DNA of 64,000 nt from Janthinobacterium sp. TND4EL3 (GCF_900156175.1 NZ_FTMV01000021.1:31793-95792); one strand, 5' to 3'; shown: positions 46,679-56,036, numbered from the stretch's first letter. The notes: generated by a model not told the origin, from the sequence alone. A program made the numbers and translations.

Positions 46679-47166
46679 GCGAGGCAGGCAAGGGCGGTGC
46701 CGCAGGCTGGGACTTGCTGCGCCTTGACTATCAGCCGATGGTCGAGGCGGACCTCGTTGAGGTGCTGGCGCTGGAACAGCGCGTCTATCCGCATCCCTGG
46801 ACGCACGGCAACTTCGTCGATTCCCTCAAGAGCGGCTACCCGGCCTGGGTGCTGCGCGACGTGGACGGCACCTTGCTCGGCTACTTCCTGCTGATGCTGG
46901 TCGTCGACGAGGCGCACTTGCTCAACGTGGCCGTCGAGGGCGCCATCCAGGGCCAGGGACTGGGCCGCTTCCTGCTGAACCAGGCCTGCGCCTGTGCGCG
47001 CCAGCTGGGCATGGAATCGATGCTGCTGGAAGTGCGCCCGTCGAATACGCGCGCGCTCGACATCTATCAACGCTATGGATTTGAACAGATAGGCCGGCGC
47101 AAGGGATATTATCCGGCCGCCAATTCGCAACGTGAGGACGCCATCGTGATGCGTTATACCTTATGA
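46675..47166 (+). CDS. rimI: Ribosomal protein S18 alanine N-acetyltransferase
   Basis: A 163-residue GNAT acetyltransferase. The core shows HLLNVAVEGAIQGQGLGRFLL (acetyl-CoA loop QGQGLG) and LEVRPSNTRALDIYQRYGF, RRKGYYP at the end, as in RimI. RimI acetylates the N-terminus of ribosomal protein S18. The ATG overlaps the tsaB stop, the usual tsaB-rimI arrangement, and the stop overlaps the next gene. Confidence 0.93.
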   Translation: MSEAGKGGAAGWDLLRLDYQPMVEADLVEVLALEQRVYPHPWTHGNFVDSLKSGYPAWVLRDVDGTLLGYFLLMLVVDEAHLLNVAVEGAIQGQGLGRFLLNQACACARQLGMESMLLEVRPSNTRALDIYQRYGFEQIGRRKGYYPAANSQREDAIVMRYTL

Positions 47167-48041
47167 GCCGCAGCGCCGTTTTCCTCGATGAAATGGGCGT
47201 CGGCCCCCTGTGGCGCTTGCGCCAGGGCGCCGCGCCCGAGGCCGTGGATATTGTCGTCGAGGCTGCCGTGGAGGTGGAAGTCGCCGTGGCGGAGCCCGTG
47301 GCCGAAGCCGTTGAAGCAGTGACCGAGGTGATTGCCGAGGTGGTCGCGGAGGTAAGGGTCGAGGCGCCCGCCGCCGTGGCCGCTACGCCAGTTCCCGCCG
47401 CCGCGCCCGACGACACGGCCTGGTTCGACGACGCGCCCGCGCCAGCGCCCGTGAAGCAGCTCAGCGACGCCGACATCGCCGCCCTCGACTGGGATGGCTT
47501 GGCGGTCGCCGTGTCCAAATGCGCGCGCTGCGACTTGTGCAGGACGCGCAAGGGCGTCGTCATGGGCCGTGGCGACCGCCAGGGCGATTGGCTGATGCTG
47601 GCCAGCAGCCCGTCGCGCCTGGAAGAGCGCGAAGGGCGCGCCTTGCCTGGCGAACAGGGCAAATTGCTCGACAATATGTTGAAAGCCATCGCCGTCGATG
47701 CGGGCCGCGATGTCTATATTACGCACCTGCTGAAATGCCGTCCGCTCGACGCGGCGGGCCAGGAACGCTTGCCCACCGAGGCCGAGTCGGCCGCTTGCCG
47801 CCCGTATTTTGAGCGCGAACTGGCCCTGCTGCTGCCGCGCACTATCTTGACGCTCGGTTCCATGGCCGCCGCCGGCATCAATCCCGGCGAAAAACCCGTG
47901 CGCGGCAAGGTGCGCCAGCTGGGCAATGCGTCCGTCATTGCCACCTTCCATCCGGAAATGTTGTTGCAGGACGAGACGGGCAAGGCCAAGGCGCGCGCCT
48001 GGGCCGACCTGTGCCTGGCGAAAAGCACGCACGGTGGTTGA
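47163..48041 (+). CDS. Family 4 uracil-DNA glycosylase-like protein with altered motif A
   Basis: A 292-residue protein. Residues about 24-90 form a Val/Glu/Ala-rich linker with no parallel in standard family 4 enzymes. The catalytic domain keeps the four Fe-S cysteines: CARCDLC (two), LKCRPL and AACRPYF. The usual GEAPG water-activating motif is replaced by ASSPSRLEEREG, and the PFVGRAG region reads ALPGEQG. The HPS-type motif is HPEMLL. It is coupled to rimI (4-base overlap) and to the following gene. Family-level assignment is firm; activity on uracil is not. Confidence 0.82.
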   Translation: MSRSAVFLDEMGVGPLWRLRQGAAPEAVDIVVEAAVEVEVAVAEPVAEAVEAVTEVIAEVVAEVRVEAPAAVAATPVPAAAPDDTAWFDDAPAPAPVKQLSDADIAALDWDGLAVAVSKCARCDLCRTRKGVVMGRGDRQGDWLMLASSPSRLEEREGRALPGEQGKLLDNMLKAIAVDAGRDVYITHLLKCRPLDAAGQERLPTEAESAACRPYFERELALLLPRTILTLGSMAAAGINPGEKPVRGKVRQLGNASVIATFHPEMLLQDETGKAKARAWADLCLAKSTHGG

Positions 48042-48972
48042 TACAGCCGTCGCTACCTTCCAGGCCCGCTTTGAACGCCGCTGGGGCCATCTGACGCAGC
48101 CCCGCGTGCGCGCGCTGGCCTGGCTGCTCGATTCGCCGGACTTGCTCGACCCGGCCAGCGTGCACTGGGGCGGGCGCATCGCCAGCTTGCCTGCTGTCAC
48201 ACCCGCCGTGGCGGCGTGGCTGGGGGCGCTGCAGGATGACCCGTCGCCGCTCGATGCGGCGCTGGGGCCGAAATTCTATTCCCGCCTGGGCCTGTATGCT
48301 GAAAAGCTGCTGGCCTTTTATTTTGAGCAACAGGGCCTGCTGGCTGCGCACGGCTTGCAGGTGCAGGTCAACCGCAACGACACGGTGGGCGAGTTCGATT
48401 TCCTGCTGCATGACGGCGACGAGCTGCTGCACTGGGAATTCGCCACCAAGTTTTATCTGCTCGAAGGCAGTGCCGATCCCGGCGTCTTCCACCACCTGAT
48501 CGGCCCCAACCTGGCAGATACCCTGGGCTTGAAGATGCGCAAGATTCTCGACAAGCAACTGGCCCTGTCCCGCCATCCGGCCGCGCAAAGCCTGCTGGCC
48601 CGGCCCGTGCGGGCGGCGCAGGCGCTCGTCAAGGGCTGGCTGTTTTACGCCCTCGGTACGGCGCCCGGCATGGCAGGCATTTCCCATGAGCACGGACACG
48701 GTTTCTGGTGCACGCCAGCGCAACTGCCGGAGCAGCGCTATGTCGTGCTGCCGCGTTTGCAATGGCTGGCGCCGTTCAAGGGGCGCGACGTCGACGTGCT
48801 GGACGTGGAGGCCTTGCGCGCGCAGTTGTTTGATCTGGCGCAACCGGTGATGGTGGCCACGGTGGATACTGTCGAAGGCTGGGAAGTGGAACGCACGCGC
48901 GGTTTTGTCGTGCCCGGTACTTGGACGGAGCAGGCTGCCGCGCGGCGGCTGGCTGGTGCTTTACCGATTTAA
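48034..48972 (+). CDS. DUF1853 family protein
   Basis: A 312-residue protein with the DUF1853 pattern: RFERRWGHLTQPRVRALAWLL near the start, GLYAEKLLAFYFEQQG near 87, NDTVGEFDFLLHDGDELLHWEFATKFYL (landmarks EFDFLL and WEFATKFY) near 115-140 and PLPxLQWLAP-like PRLQWLAPF late. The conserved acidic residues and the E...K pattern resemble a restriction-endonuclease-like fold, which is my inference. GTG 48034 overlaps the glycosylase gene by 8 bases. Function is unknown. Confidence 0.78.
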   Translation: MVDTAVATFQARFERRWGHLTQPRVRALAWLLDSPDLLDPASVHWGGRIASLPAVTPAVAAWLGALQDDPSPLDAALGPKFYSRLGLYAEKLLAFYFEQQGLLAAHGLQVQVNRNDTVGEFDFLLHDGDELLHWEFATKFYLLEGSADPGVFHHLIGPNLADTLGLKMRKILDKQLALSRHPAAQSLLARPVRAAQALVKGWLFYALGTAPGMAGISHEHGHGFWCTPAQLPEQRYVVLPRLQWLAPFKGRDVDVLDVEALRAQLFDLAQPVMVATVDTVEGWEVERTRGFVVPGTWTEQAAARRLAGALPI

Positions 48973-48976
48973 GACG

Positions 48977-49041
48977 CTGAGCCCAAAACGACATCCGGGG
49001 TCAGACTTTAAAGTCTGACCCCAGACCCTGCTTGGGCTTAG
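48977..49041. repeat. Nested palindromic repeat between convergent DUF1853 and lplT genes
   Basis: A perfect palindrome at 48997-49022 has arms GGGGTCAGACTTT and AAAGTCTGACCCC. It sits inside an outer inverted repeat, CTGAGCCCAA with TTGGGCTTAG (48977-48986 and 49032-49041, one G-T pair). The core resembles GGGGTCAGAC elements dispersed in betaproteobacterial genomes. The outer arm overlaps the lplT stop codon. A termination or REP-type role is possible. Confidence 0.7.
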
Positions 49042-50300
49042 TGTTTTTGCTCGCCAATCAGCGACAGATTGTCATGCTCGGCCTGGTTCAGCTTGTGCTT
49101 GCGCATGATGGCGTACATGGTGCCGGCGACGAACAGGCCGAACAGGATGATGATGATATTCAGCGGCAGGTGCAAACGGATCATGATCGAATACACGGCC
49201 AGCATCGTCAGGATCGACAGGTTTTCATTGAAGTTCTGCACGGCGATCGAGTGGCCTGCGCTCATCAGCACGTGGCCACGATGTTGCAGCAGGGCATTCA
49301 TTGGCACGACGAAGAAGCCGGACAGGGCGCCGATCAGCACCAGCAGCGGGTAGGCGATCCACACGGAATGCACTTGCGTCATCATCATGACGATCACGCC
49401 CATGGCAATGCCCAGCGGGATGACGGTCAGCGACTTGCGCAGCGGAATGAAGCGCGCCGACAGCACGGCGCCGGCCGCCACGCCGATGGCCACCACGCCC
49501 ACCAGGCTGGTCGCCTTGTCGAACGGCATGTTCAGCGATTGCTTGGCCCATTCCAGCACGATCAGCTGCAAGGTGGCGCCGGCGCCCCAGAACAGGGTGG
49601 TCACGGCCAGGGTGATCTGGCCCAGCTTGTCTTTCCACAGGATGGAATAGCAATTGGCAAAATCGGTGATCAGTTTGATAGGATTGCGTTCCTGGTGCGC
49701 GTACACGCAGCCCGTGTCGGGAATCTTCAGGTTGGCCAGCGTGGCCAGCGCATAGATGCCGACCACCACGCACAGGGCCGCTTCCGTCTTGGTGGTGATG
49801 CCCGTGTCGACGAAGGGCAGGTCGAACGAGAGCAGCATGTCCGATACGTGGCCGCTGACGAGCGCGCCGCCCATGACGGTGCCGAGGATGATGGAGGTGA
49901 CGGTCAGGCCTTCGATCCAGCCGTTCGCCGCCACGAGCTTTTCCGGCGGCAGCAATTCCGTCAGGATGCCGTACTTGGCGGGCGAGTACACGGCCGCGCC
50001 AAAGCCGACGACGGCGTAGGCCAGCAGCGGGTGGACGTGGAAGAAGACGAGGGCGCAGCCGAAGATCTTGACCATGTTGGCGATGAACATGACCTTGCCC
50101 TTGGGCAATGCATCCGCAAAGGCGCCGACAAAAGCGGCCAACAGCACGTAAAACAGCACGAATGACAGTTTTAGCAGCGGCGTGATCCACGCCGGGGATT
50201 TCATGGACACCAATAAATCGACGGCGACGAAAAAGAGGGCGTTATCTGCCAGCGAGGAAAAGAACTGCGCCGCCATGATGGTATAAAAACCACGATTCAT
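49038..50300 (-). CDS. lplT: Lysophospholipid transporter LplT
   Basis: A 420-residue major facilitator protein with about 12 helices. NRGFYTIMAAQFFSSLADN near the start and YSPAKYGILTELLPPEKLVAANGW near 120 are typical of LplT. It flips lysophospholipids across the inner membrane for re-acylation. In many bacteria it is paired with the acyltransferase Aas; no such gene is adjacent here. ATG 50300 matches the family N-terminus, and the in-frame extension to 50516 is unsupported. Confidence 0.9.
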   Translation of the reverse strand: MNRGFYTIMAAQFFSSLADNALFFVAVDLLVSMKSPAWITPLLKLSFVLFYVLLAAFVGAFADALPKGKVMFIANMVKIFGCALVFFHVHPLLAYAVVGFGAAVYSPAKYGILTELLPPEKLVAANGWIEGLTVTSIILGTVMGGALVSGHVSDMLLSFDLPFVDTGITTKTEAALCVVVGIYALATLANLKIPDTGCVYAHQERNPIKLITDFANCYSILWKDKLGQITLAVTTLFWGAGATLQLIVLEWAKQSLNMPFDKATSLVGVVAIGVAAGAVLSARFIPLRKSLTVIPLGIAMGVIVMMMTQVHSVWIAYPLLVLIGALSGFFVVPMNALLQHRGHVLMSAGHSIAVQNFNENLSILTMLAVYSIMIRLHLPLNIIIILFGLFVAGTMYAIMRKHKLNQAEHDNLSLIGEQKH

Positions 50301-50557
50301 TCTGGAATGCCTGAAATCATATCTGGCTTGCTTTATACCACGAAAAAACGGCAAACCCCAAGTTTGGAAGGGGCTGCTTTGCATTGTCTTGCCTAAGCGA
50401 AGCTTAATTATTCTGCCGTAGAAAAATACACATACATGTGAACATTTTATAAATGCTATCGTGGGCGCGCATCCTGCACGCCTGTCAGGCAGGCCCGCCG
50501 CCCGCATCCGGCTCATCCGGTAAAATACGGCTTTCCCACCCGCCGTGAACGACGCAT

Positions 50558-51649
50558 ATGCCCAGGCCCCTCATCGCCACCATTCATCTCGATGCCATGC
50601 AACATAACCTGGCGCGTGCCCGCGCCTGCGCACGCGGCGCCAGGGTGTGGGCCGTCGTCAAGGCCAATGCCTACGGCCACGGCCTGGAACGGGCCATGCG
50701 GGGCTTTGCCGATGCCGATGGCCTGGCCCTGGTCGAGGTCGATTACGCCGTGCGCTTGCGCGAACTGGGCTGGAGCAAGCCCATCCTGCTGCTGGAAGGT
50801 TTTTTTGACGCCAGCGATCTGCCCGTCATGGCGCAGTACAAGCTGAACGGCAGCGTTCACTGTGTCGAGCAAATCGCCATGCTGGAGGCGGCGCGCCTGC
50901 CCGCCAAAATCGACGTCCACCTGAAGATGAATACGGGCATGAACCGCCTGGGCTTTACGCCGCAAGCGGTGGCGGGCGCCTATGCGCGCCTGCGCGCCAT
51001 CCCCCATATCGGCACGATCACCCTGATGACGCATTTCGCCAATGCGGACGAGGCGGCGCCCACGCGCCTGCCTTTGGCCCAGCAGATGCTGCGTTTCGAG
51101 GCGGGTGCGTCCAGCATCGGCACAAGCTTGCCCCGCAGCCTGTGCAATTCGGCCGGCCTGCTGCTGCACCGGCTTGACAGCGACTGGGTGCGCCCCGGCA
51201 TCATGCTGTACGGCGGCACGCCCAGCGGCGCACCGGGCGGCACGTCGGCGCAGGACTTCGGCCTGTTGCCCACGATGACCTTGCGCAGCAGCATCATTGG
51301 CATCCAGGATATCGCCGCCGGCGAGGTGGTCGGCTACGGCAGCCGCTATGAAGCGGCCGGCAACGTCAAGGTGGGCGTGGTGGCCTGCGGCTACGCGGAC
51401 GGCTACCCGCGCCACGCGCCCGAAGGCACGCCCGTGCTCGTCGACGGCGTGCGCACGGGGCTGATCGGCCGGGTGTCGATGGACATGCTGATGGTCGACC
51501 TGACCCACGTGCCGGGCGCCAAGGTCGGCAGCAGCGTCACCTTGTGGGGACAGGGCATGCCGATCGACGAGGTGGCGCTGGCCGCCGGCACCATCGGCTA
51601 CGAGTTGATGTGCGCACTGGCGCCGCGCGTACCGGTGAGCGCAGCGTAG
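50558..51649 (+). CDS. alr: Alanine racemase
   Basis: A 363-residue PLP enzyme. Lys35 in VVKANAYGHG binds PLP, and the catalytic Tyr is in VGYGSRYEA near 265. MNTGMNRLGF and GYADGYPR are also typical. Alr makes D-alanine for peptidoglycan. It is divergent from lplT across 257 bases that must hold both promoters, and lies 73 bases upstream of radA. Confidence 0.95.
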   Translation: MPRPLIATIHLDAMQHNLARARACARGARVWAVVKANAYGHGLERAMRGFADADGLALVEVDYAVRLRELGWSKPILLLEGFFDASDLPVMAQYKLNGSVHCVEQIAMLEAARLPAKIDVHLKMNTGMNRLGFTPQAVAGAYARLRAIPHIGTITLMTHFANADEAAPTRLPLAQQMLRFEAGASSIGTSLPRSLCNSAGLLLHRLDSDWVRPGIMLYGGTPSGAPGGTSAQDFGLLPTMTLRSSIIGIQDIAAGEVVGYGSRYEAAGNVKVGVVACGYADGYPRHAPEGTPVLVDGVRTGLIGRVSMDMLMVDLTHVPGAKVGSSVTLWGQGMPIDEVALAAGTIGYELMCALAPRVPVSAA

Positions 51650-51722
51650 GTGACGCGCAAGCGCGGTTTGTATATACTGTATATATAACCAGCTGTTTCA
51701 TTTCACCTGAGCAAAGTACACC

Positions 51723-53099
51723 ATGGCAAAAGTCAAGACCATCTACACCTGCAGCGATTGCGGCGCCATCAGTAATAAATGGATGGGGCAATGCACCTCG
51801 TGCAACCAGTGGAATACCATGGTGGAAACCCTGCCCGAAACGGGCGGCAACAACCGCTATTCGAACCCGCAGCACATGTCGCTGGCGCAGACGGCGCCCG
51901 TGCTGTCGCTCGACGATATCGACGCCATCGACGTGCCCCGCTTCGGCACGGGCATCGAGGAATTCGACCGCGTGCTGGGTGGCGGCATGGTGGCGGGCGG
52001 CGTCGTGCTGATCGGCGGCGACCCCGGCATCGGCAAGTCGACCCTGCTGCTGCAGGCGCTGGCCAACATGTCGCACCACAAGCGCGTGCTGTACGTCAGC
52101 GGCGAGGAATCGGGGGCGCAGATCGCCCTGCGCGCCAAGCGCCTCGTCATCGACGCCAAGGAACTCAAGTTGCAGGCGGAGATCCAGCTGGAAAAGATCC
52201 TCTTCACCTTGCACGACCTGAAGCCGGAAGTGGTGGTCATCGACTCGATCCAGACCGTGTATTCGGACGCCCTCAGCTCGGCGCCCGGTTCCGTGGCGCA
52301 GGTGCGCGAATGCGCGGCGCAGCTGACGCGGGCGGCCAAGCAGACGGGCGTGACCATCATTTTAGTCGGCCACGTGACGAAGGAGGGCGCGCTGGCCGGC
52401 CCCCGCGTGCTCGAGCACATCGTCGACACGGTGCTGTACTTCGAGGGCGACGCCCATTCCAGCTTCCGTCTCGTGCGCGCCATCAAGAACCGTTTCGGCG
52501 CCGTCAATGAGCTGGGCGTGTTCGCCATGACGGAAAAAGGCTTGAAAGGGGTGTCGAACCCGTCGGCCCTGTTCCTGTCGCAGCACGACAACCAGGTGCC
52601 AGGCTCGTGCGTGATGGTGACGCAGGAGGGCACGCGCCCCCTGCTGGTGGAAATCCAGGCCCTCGTCGACACCAGCCACCTGCCCAATGCGCGCCGGCTG
52701 TCCGTCGGCCTGGAGCAGAACCGCCTGGCCATGCTGCTGGCCGTGGCGCACCGCCACGCGGGCATCGCTGCCTTCGACCAGGACGTCTTCATCAACGCCG
52801 TCGGCGGCGTCAAGATCACGGAACCGGCGGCCGACCTGGCCGTGTTGCTGGCGATTAACTCCTCGATGCGCAACAAGCCCTTGCCGCGCGGACTTGTCGT
52901 GTTTGGCGAAGTGGGGCTGGCCGGGGAAATCCGGCCCGCGCCGCGTGGCCAGGAACGCTTGCGCGAAGCGGCCAAGCTGGGCTTTACCCTGGCCGTCGTG
53001 CCCAAGTCGAACCTGCCCAAGCAGGTCATCGAGGGCATCAAGGTCATCGGCGTCGAGCGCATCGACGAGGCGTTCAACAAGCTGCGCGATCACGAGTAA
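51723..53099 (+). CDS. radA: DNA repair protein RadA
   Basis: A 458-residue RecA-like branch-migration ATPase. The N-terminal zinc finger has CSDCGAISNKWMGQCTSC (residues 10-27), Walker A GGDPGIGKSTLL is near 98, the RadA-specific KNRFG is near 258, and the C-terminal Lon-protease-like domain runs from about 290 (SVGLEQNRLAMLLAVAHRH). The alr-radA order is common in betaproteobacteria. A Lon-like serine is not expected to be proteolytic in RadA. Confidence 0.96.
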   Translation: MAKVKTIYTCSDCGAISNKWMGQCTSCNQWNTMVETLPETGGNNRYSNPQHMSLAQTAPVLSLDDIDAIDVPRFGTGIEEFDRVLGGGMVAGGVVLIGGDPGIGKSTLLLQALANMSHHKRVLYVSGEESGAQIALRAKRLVIDAKELKLQAEIQLEKILFTLHDLKPEVVVIDSIQTVYSDALSSAPGSVAQVRECAAQLTRAAKQTGVTIILVGHVTKEGALAGPRVLEHIVDTVLYFEGDAHSSFRLVRAIKNRFGAVNELGVFAMTEKGLKGVSNPSALFLSQHDNQVPGSCVMVTQEGTRPLLVEIQALVDTSHLPNARRLSVGLEQNRLAMLLAVAHRHAGIAAFDQDVFINAVGGVKITEPAADLAVLLAINSSMRNKPLPRGLVVFGEVGLAGEIRPAPRGQERLREAAKLGFTLAVVPKSNLPKQVIEGIKVIGVERIDEAFNKLRDHE

Positions 53100-53230
53100 A
53101 AGTTGGTATGGTTTAAATGCCAAGTTTGAGGCAAGTCAAACAAAGTTTCCGTTTAGAACTATAATATTTGTCCGATGGATTCGCGCAGCGAGTTCGCGTC
53201 GACAATGAATTGATAGAGAAGCGGAATACA

Positions 53231-53551
53231 GTGTCAGTTGAACAAAGGCAGGGCGCACGCAAGATATTGCGTGCCAAGGCAATGTTGGTGATCGATGGCG
53301 CAGGCCCCGTGGCGGCGCGCACCCTCGACGTGGGGCCGGGCGGCATGTCGGCCGTGATCGCCGATCCGGTGCCGGCAGGCAAGCAGGGCAAGGTGTTGTT
53401 CGAGCTGTTTTATGATGGCAAGGCGCATATCGTTGAGGCGCGCACGGCCGTGTCGCATTGCATTTTCAGCAGTGCAGGTTTCAAGGTGGGACTGACTTTC
53501 CTGCAGCTGGACATGGCCGTCAGCAGCGCCATCGCCAAGTTCATGCGCTGA
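53231..53551 (+). CDS. PilZ domain protein
   Basis: A 106-residue single PilZ domain. RQGARKILRAKAMLVI at 6-21 provides the RxxxR-type c-di-GMP loop in weak form (QRQGARK), then TLDVGPGGMSAVI replaces the usual DxSxxG. The rest is a beta-barrel with a C-terminal helix. GTG 53231 is chosen as start; 53168 is an in-frame alternative that would add 21 residues without a ribosome site. The binding loop differs from consensus, so c-di-GMP binding needs testing. It is followed by a fliD-like gene 227 bases away. Confidence 0.75.
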   Translation: MSVEQRQGARKILRAKAMLVIDGAGPVAARTLDVGPGGMSAVIADPVPAGKQGKVLFELFYDGKAHIVEARTAVSHCIFSSAGFKVGLTFLQLDMAVSSAIAKFMR

Positions 53552-53778
53552 GGCAGGCCCGGACGGTAGCGCATGGCAGATGCGCTAAAATGGTGCATAT
53601 GGGTGTGCAGTCAGGAAAAACCTGTTCTGTTCGCTGTTTTGATATTCCAGTAATACTGCATAATTATCAACCAGAAGAGGACCTTGCCGCGCCACGTGCG
53701 CCTGTCGTCCGTTTCCAGCGCAGCGCGGTCATGACCTGAACCGTGTGCCATCACCATACACCGACGGGAATGCCTACC

Positions 53779-55164
53779 ATGTTTAATTCGACCATCAACA
53801 GCAGGGCCTTTACCAACAACACGCAGCAGACGACGCAGGGCAATATCTCGGCCGACGTGTATGCGAAGGTGGAGCGCCAGATGCAGTCGCAGAACACGGG
53901 CGTCGTCAAGCTCAACGCCAGCCTGGCGCGCGACCAGGCCAAGTTTTCCGGCCTGGGGCAGCTGCAATCGGCGCTGGCGAAATTCCAGACCGTGGCCAAG
54001 AACATGGCCGGCAGCGGCCTGGCCACCTCGGCCACGTCGAGCACCAAGGGCGTGGTCAGCGCGACCACTACCGACAAGGCTGTCAGCGGCAGCCATGAAA
54101 TGAACATCAAGCAGCTGGCGCAGGGGCAGACCCTGCTGAGCGGCGCGCAGAAATCGTCGGGCACGGCCATCGGCACGGGCGCGCCGGCGCTGGTCAAGAT
54201 CGAAGTGGGCAGCACGGACGGCAAGCAATTCACGCCCGGCAGCGGCAAGATCGTTTCGCTGACCATTGACAGCAGCAACAATAGCCTCGACGGCATCGCC
54301 GCCGCCCTGAAGCAGCAGGGCATCGACGCCAGCGTCGTGAAGGGCGCCGATGGCTATTCGCTGGCCCTGAACGGCAAGAGCGGCGCCGACAGCAGCATGC
54401 GCATCAGTGTCTCCGGCGACGCCGCCGTCGGCAACCTGCTGTCCTACGCGCCCGGCTCCGGCAAGGGCATGCAGCAGACGGCCGCCGCGCAGGATGCGCT
54501 GCTGACCATCGACGGCAAGGACATCAAGAGCGCCACGAACACCCTGACGACGGCCATCGAGGGCGCCACCATCGAATTGAAGACCAAGGGCACGACCGAC
54601 CTCGTCATCGCCAAGGACAGCAGCCAGATCGCCACCAACGTGGCCAGCTTCGTCAGCGCCTACAATGAGCTCAACAGCAAGCTGCAAAGCCTGCAGCAGG
54701 GCGACTTGAAATCCGACACGGCCCTGGGCCAGGTGCGTTCGCAGATGGAGCAGGTGCTGCGCACGGCCAGCACGGGCGTGCCGGCATCCGTGCTGAGCAG
54801 CGCCGGCGTGACCCTGGGCAAAAGCGGCGAACTGGTACTGGACGAGAAAAAACTCAAGGCCGCCATCGCCGCCGATCCCGATGCCGTCAGCAAGCTGTTT
54901 ACGAACAACGGCAAGGGCGTGGCGGACCAGTTTTCCAGCAAGATCGGCGAACTGACGGGCGAGACGAGCATCATCCGCAAGGAAGTGCAAGCGGTCGGCA
55001 AGGACATCACCACCCTCACCAACAAGAAGGCCGTGCTGGCCAAGGCGCTGACGGCCCAGGCGCAGGCGCTGGTGAAGGCATATTCGGCGCAGGAGCAGAT
55101 GGGCACGAACTCGGCTTTGCCCGGTTATACCGGCAAAAACTCGCTCTTCGACTTCATGGCCTGA
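53779..55164 (+). CDS. Flagellar cap protein FliD-like
   Basis: A 461-residue protein with FliD_N features (residues about 1-100, ISADVYAKVERQMQSQNTG and SGLGQLQSALAKFQTVAKNM) and FliD_C features (about 210-450, with IEGATIELKTKGTTDLVIAKD and a C-terminal long helix region). FliD caps the growing flagellar filament. It is unusual in standing alone, not next to fliC, fliS or fliT. ATG 53779 (GGGA 9 bases upstream) is preferred over ATG 53770. It may be a second FliD or the cap of a lateral flagellum. Confidence 0.85.
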   Translation: MFNSTINSRAFTNNTQQTTQGNISADVYAKVERQMQSQNTGVVKLNASLARDQAKFSGLGQLQSALAKFQTVAKNMAGSGLATSATSSTKGVVSATTTDKAVSGSHEMNIKQLAQGQTLLSGAQKSSGTAIGTGAPALVKIEVGSTDGKQFTPGSGKIVSLTIDSSNNSLDGIAAALKQQGIDASVVKGADGYSLALNGKSGADSSMRISVSGDAAVGNLLSYAPGSGKGMQQTAAAQDALLTIDGKDIKSATNTLTTAIEGATIELKTKGTTDLVIAKDSSQIATNVASFVSAYNELNSKLQSLQQGDLKSDTALGQVRSQMEQVLRTASTGVPASVLSSAGVTLGKSGELVLDEKKLKAAIAADPDAVSKLFTNNGKGVADQFSSKIGELTGETSIIRKEVQAVGKDITTLTNKKAVLAKALTAQAQALVKAYSAQEQMGTNSALPGYTGKNSLFDFMA

Positions 55165-55187
55165 AGCGCGGCGCGCTGGCGCGCCTG

Positions 55188-55988
55188 CTACATTCGCTCG
55201 CCCTGGGCAAAGAAGGCCGACGGCGAGCTGCCGAACGTCTTCTTGAACATGGCGGAAAACGCCGACTGGCTGGCGTAGCCCAGTTCTTCGGCCACCTGCG
55301 ACAGGGGCACGCCGCGCGCGATCATGGGCGCCGCGTGCGCCAGGCGCACCTGCTGGCGCCACTGGCCAAAACTCATGCCCAGTTCCCGTTCGAACAGCCG
55401 CGCCAGGGTCCGCTCCGAGGCGCCCACCTGCTGCGCCCAGTGTTCCAGCGTCTGGTTCAGGCCCGGCTTGTCGATCAGGCTGTCGCACAGGGTTTTCAAG
55501 CGCTTGTCGCTGGGCAAGGGCACGCGGATGGGGCGCGTGTCCGAGCGTTTCAGCTCGTCCAGTATCAGTTCGGCCAGCAGCGCCTCGCGCGCCGGTTCCT
55601 GGCCCGGGTCCAGCTGTTCCAGCGCCATGATCAGCTGGCGCAGCAGGTTCGACACTTCCAGCACCTTGCAGTCCTGGCCCGCGAACGGCGCGCGCGCGGC
55701 ATGGATGCACAGCGGGCGCAAACGCGTTTTTTCCAGTATCGTGACGGCATGCTCCACGTTGGGCGCGATCCAGATGGCGCGCATGGGCGGCAGCACCCAG
55801 CTGCTGTTGTTGGCGGTAATGCGCAGCACGCCTTCGAGCGCCATGGTCACCTGGCCCCAGGGATGGCTGTGCGGCAAGAGAAATTCATCGGTTTGCAGGT
55901 CGCGCGCGACCATGGTCACGGGGACGGTCGCACTGGGCGCCTCCCTTGGCGGACACATGCGGGTATGGTGGAGGATAGGTACACCCAT
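55188..55988 (-). CDS. AraC family transcriptional regulator
   Basis: A 266-residue regulator: a cupin-like sensor at about 20-140 (LLPHSHPWGQVTMALEGVLRI) and two helix-turn-helices at the end, QTLEHWAQQVGASERTLARLF and VAEELGYASQSAFSAMFKKTFG. The sensor with HSHPWGQV resembles NimR-like regulators that control a divergent exporter. It is divergent from an MFS exporter gene with 100 bases between starts. The ligand is unknown. Confidence 0.9.
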   Translation of the reverse strand: MGVPILHHTRMCPPREAPSATVPVTMVARDLQTDEFLLPHSHPWGQVTMALEGVLRITANNSSWVLPPMRAIWIAPNVEHAVTILEKTRLRPLCIHAARAPFAGQDCKVLEVSNLLRQLIMALEQLDPGQEPAREALLAELILDELKRSDTRPIRVPLPSDKRLKTLCDSLIDKPGLNQTLEHWAQQVGASERTLARLFERELGMSFGQWRQQVRLAHAAPMIARGVPLSQVAEELGYASQSAFSAMFKKTFGSSPSAFFAQGERM

Positions 55989-56020
55989 CAGCTTGGCCTT
56001 AATTCGATAAATTATGTCGT

Positions 56021-56036
56021 TCTGTCGGAAAACAGA
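56021..56036. promoter_or_regulatory. Inverted repeat in the AraC/MFS intergenic region
   Basis: TCTGT and ACAGA arms are separated by 6 bases, in the middle of the 100-base gap between divergent starts. It could be an operator for the AraC regulator, which usually prefers direct repeats, so the evidence is weak. Confidence 0.3.
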
